From Rhynchonema sp. JSB1_4 (Eukaryota; Nematoda; Chromadorea; Monhysterida; Xyalidae), in assembly GCA_030248065.1 (NCBI GenBank), contig JASAMV010005196.1, forward strand, positions 1-64,000: a stretch of 64,000 nucleotides of DNA, read 5' to 3'. The position numbers were made by a program, and so were the translations under genes. The notes beneath the pieces are model-generated. The model saw nothing but the letters and a program-made list of their open reading frames with translations. It did no database searches and had not been told where the DNA came from. Below, piece by piece: positions 61,301 to 64,000 of the stretch (positions within the stretch are counted from its first letter, which is position 1; every line of letters starts with the position of its first letter).

Positions 61301-64000
61301 GCAGTAGAATGCTGTTGACGCCGCCCAATTTCACGTTGACTTTCAGGCACAAATTCGACAACGTTTGTGGCGTGGTCTTGATCACGTTCTTTGCTTGCAC
61401 ACACTGCGTGGCCACACCCAGAATTGTGTCGCCCACTCGCTTCACTTCGGCTGAAACAAGCACTTTTTGGACTTTTATGGAAAAAGTGGAAACCTACGGT
61501 AAATATTCAAAACGTCTGCCGCACAATGAAATACGCCGAAAGTCAACTTTTGAAACATTCGGGCAGCAGACGCACGTGCAGCTTGACAGCCAGCCAGGCA
61601 GCTGCGCGCAATGTTTCAGAATTGCGCGTGGTCAGAGTTCGGGTTTAGAACGTGACATTAACTATGGGGCGTGTTTTACTGTGCGGCAGTGAATTTGGAA
61701 ATTTACTATACTAGGTCATAAGGAAACAGTTACGCTGGTCGAATCGAAACGGGTGTTAGACCAAGACCGGACTAATCACCAAGTGTGATGCCGATGGAAA
61801 GCCCACTTTCCACCAATGACCAACCATAAACGGGCGTCTTTCCCGGCAGTATAACGACGATGAGCTGTAGGCCTTGGTATGTCTGTTTGAGGTATTTGAA
61901 CATCGGCTCCACTTGGTCAACGCCGACCGCGTACTTGCAGAAACACGGCTGGCCGATTATTGGCATGCCGGCGTCGTTGGAAATGCGTTGCAGTTGTTGC
62001 GTGAAATTTCTGTCAAACATTTACAATAATTTGCCGACACAGTTACCAGACACGGCATGACATGACAATAAGCGGAATAAAACCGAATTTGTATTGGTTA
62101 CGTTGCGTTCCTTTTGAAATGCGTGACTCAGATTTATCATACCGAAGATTTCTACGAGAGTAAAGTTGCTCCCAAACCGCCAATAACAACCACTGCGGCA
62201 GTTGTGAGTCTTGAAAAAACCTGACAAACGCAGATCCAATCCGATTTAGTTTGATATCGCTCAATACCCTAATAAAAAACTTCATTAGGACAAAAAACAC
62301 CAACCTCAATTCATTCTCCTTCACGTGCTGTTGTTGCGCAAAGCACGCAATCGCCCACACCTTCACTTCGATGCCCGTGTGGAACTGCTTGCCGCGCATG
62401 TCCCACACACCTTGGTTGGGCAGGGCTGTGGCTTTGGTCTGCAACAGCACATGGTGAATGTGAATGATATTGTCGATTGCACAACTCCGACGCTACGCCG
62501 GTATCAAACGCGGCCACTTTGGTCGGTCTGGTCTGGTGTAGGTCGCTATGAATTTGAATACGTGACTTCTTGTGTTAACGATCTTTTGAAATCAGTCTAA
62601 ATTAGTGGCATCAGTAAATCTCGAATATTATTCATCAACAGTAAAGTCTGGATCATCAGTAAACATCTGGATCATCAACATCAACAGTAAACGTGGATAC
62701 TTTGCAAGACAGAAGCGATCAGCTCACCAAGTTTGACACCGTTTCATACGGTTAACAATTCTGAATAACAAGTGAGAAGATAAAAAACCGTACCCGTCCA
62801 CCATACAACAGTTTGGGCGCTTGCAGCACGCGTCCCTTGATCTCAGTCATTTGCGAGTTGATCGCGATGCCAAACTCGTGCGCAAACGGGTCGGTGTTGA
62901 ACTCGGCGCGTCGCACAAGATTCGAGATTTCCCGCTCACGTTCAGGCGCCGATCGGGCAGTGGCCTAGAAATATTTGGTTTGTTGTGGGGGTAACGGCCA
63001 AACATAGATTGACACAACAGAAACTGAAAAATGTTGGTCCGTATGGTTCAGATTTCTCGTCAATCGGATGATCTTCGCCATACAACAGGGTAAAACAAAC
63101 AATTTACCTTTATCATCGTGGATGTCTGCGTGTCAGTGAGTTTCTTAATGCATCGCTGGCCAGGCACAATGTTGCAGACTTCGGGTGGCAGGTACGTGTG
63201 CTTGGTCTCCTGGCCGACTTGCAGACACGGCAAATGCGGGTATCTGAGATTTGGCATGATTAATTTTAATAGGAAACACAGTTCAACACACCAAACCGAA
63301 AATATCTCAAGATACTTGAGTTGCATATGGTATTTGTCGAAGAAATATTTGGCGACCGTGCATTCGATTGTCTGACCGTTCTCCAGTTGCAGTGGAAAAC
63401 TGAAAAAATGAAAATCTTTGAACTTCATGCGGTCAAATCCAGGTTATTGTGAATTCCAAATACAGTCTGCCCTCCATGTGGCGACGTGCCTCGGCCTCTT
63501 CGGTCACCGCGGATAAGGAACATTCACCATAATTATAAAGCAAATTACGAGGCTAACGTCGGATCGGGGGCCGGAAGGCTACAAACAGGGCGTTTTCACT
63601 ATAGGGAGGGTACAATATGCACGATGTAACCGGAGGTAAAGACCACGTGGATCCGCTGAGAAATACCAAGTGGCTTGTATAACCGGTCGTTTTATTTCGG
63701 TCAGCAATCAAAGGAAAAAGGTTCAAGCTGGATGGGGAAACGCTGGTTCCGCAGACACTGACCATAACTAACGCAAACAAGTCAGTGATCAAAGGATCAA
63801 AATATTTGCTACATGAACAGGCACCACAGAGAGATGACATCCCAAAAAACCAAACATTATCCCACCAAACGTACGTTTGCGTCTGCGCCGGCCGTCTGGT
63901 CACATTGCATACTCTGTATTTGCGACGCATCTGTCCACAATGTGTGATCTCGATCTTCAATCCGCGAATCTCTTTCGTGAACTTCACTCTCTGCGCATCC
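58370..64000 (-). CDS. Argonaute, miRNA (AGO/ALG) class, 5' part outside the window
   Basis: Exons: 64000-63875 (continues beyond), 63399-63316, 63243-63108, 62964-62794, 62438-62305, 62009-61825, 61450-61291, 61212-61122, 60765-60571, 60293-60057, 58984-58785, 58478-58370. They join in phase to about 608 C-terminal residues. The window starts inside the PAZ domain ([20 protein letters not shown]), then linker 2 ([21 protein letters not shown]), MID ([32 protein letters not shown]) and PIWI. The slicer tetrad is complete: D in [12 protein letters not shown] in QQHRQEII, D in YRDGVSEGQ and H in YYAHLVAF. It ends in the conserved MYFA. The protein binds small RNAs and cleaves or represses targets. 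High similarity to animal AGO1-4/ALG-1 places it in the miRNA clade, not the worm-specific WAGO clade. A hAT-type MITE lies in its penultimate-but-one intron. Confidence 0.96.
59065..59447. mobile_element. hAT-type MITE, CAGTGGTGTCGT family, in an Argonaute intron
   Basis: CAGTGGTGTCGTTGGG and CCCCGACGACACCACTG bound 383 bp. The flanks GTCGTAGC and GTCGAAGT match at 6 of 8. Tag words TCGGATACCC and GGATACGGGATACC repeat inside. Confidence 0.82.
59591..59746. repeat. Dispersed repeat in an Argonaute intron, copy A
   Basis: About 155 bases similar to 63621-63766; shared blocks include GGTTCAAGCTGGATGGG and CGCTGGTTCCGCAGACACTG. The element type is unknown. Confidence 0.7.
63621..63766. repeat. 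Dispersed repeat in an Argonaute intron, copy B
   Basis: Same orientation as copy A at 59591-59746, with GGCTTGTATAACCGGTCG and CGCTGGTTCCGCAGACACTG conserved. Two copies in one gene could mediate unequal exchange. Confidence 0.7.

Overview
The window is eukaryotic nuclear DNA, most likely from a repeat-rich nematode. The basis is: spliced genes with AATAAA signals; ribosomal protein S4, adenylate kinase 1, a two-pore potassium channel and an Argonaute whose recognisable segments resemble nematode/metazoan orthologues; and degenerate TTAGGC arrays, TTAGGC being the nematode telomere unit. The species cannot be named from the sequence alone. All gene models were built by hand from splice sites, reading-frame phase and family motifs; exon limits are inferences without transcript support.

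Layout. 0-3.4 kb: nested transposons (hAT-type elements, a broken non-LTR retrotransposon, a foldback element with a tRNA-like segment). 4.3-11.3 kb (minus): a 19-exon single-pass membrane protein (PLAT-like, thrombospondin-1, repeated sushi-like modules). 12.4-16.7 kb (minus): two-pore-domain K+ channel. 18.0-20.8 kb: stack of nested hAT/Tc1-type elements with intact target-site duplications. 22.1-25.1 kb (plus): adenylate kinase 1. 25.9-29.0 kb (minus): unrecognised multi-exon gene. 30.3-34.4 kb (plus): glycogen-targeting PP1 regulatory subunit. 36.0-36.7 kb (plus): 105-residue membrane protein. 37.0-41.6 kb (minus): RPS4, with transposons in its introns. 41.6-48.0 kb: a second, larger transposon nest. 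48.8-49.1 kb: possible coding exon split by a foldback insertion. 50.6-55.7 kb (plus): two tandem secreted paralogues of a family I do not recognise. 58.4 kb to the window end (minus): miRNA-class Argonaute, 5' end outside the window.

The genes do not form an operon or one pathway. The most unusual content is the mobile DNA: many short non-autonomous elements with 8-bp duplications share a similar AT-rich core but carry different family-specific tag repeats near their ends, and they insert into each other, often at the very ends. Other window-wide signals are a high share of splice donors with T at +3 (about one third), a recurrent TGAAACATC word, and several large inverted repeats inside introns.
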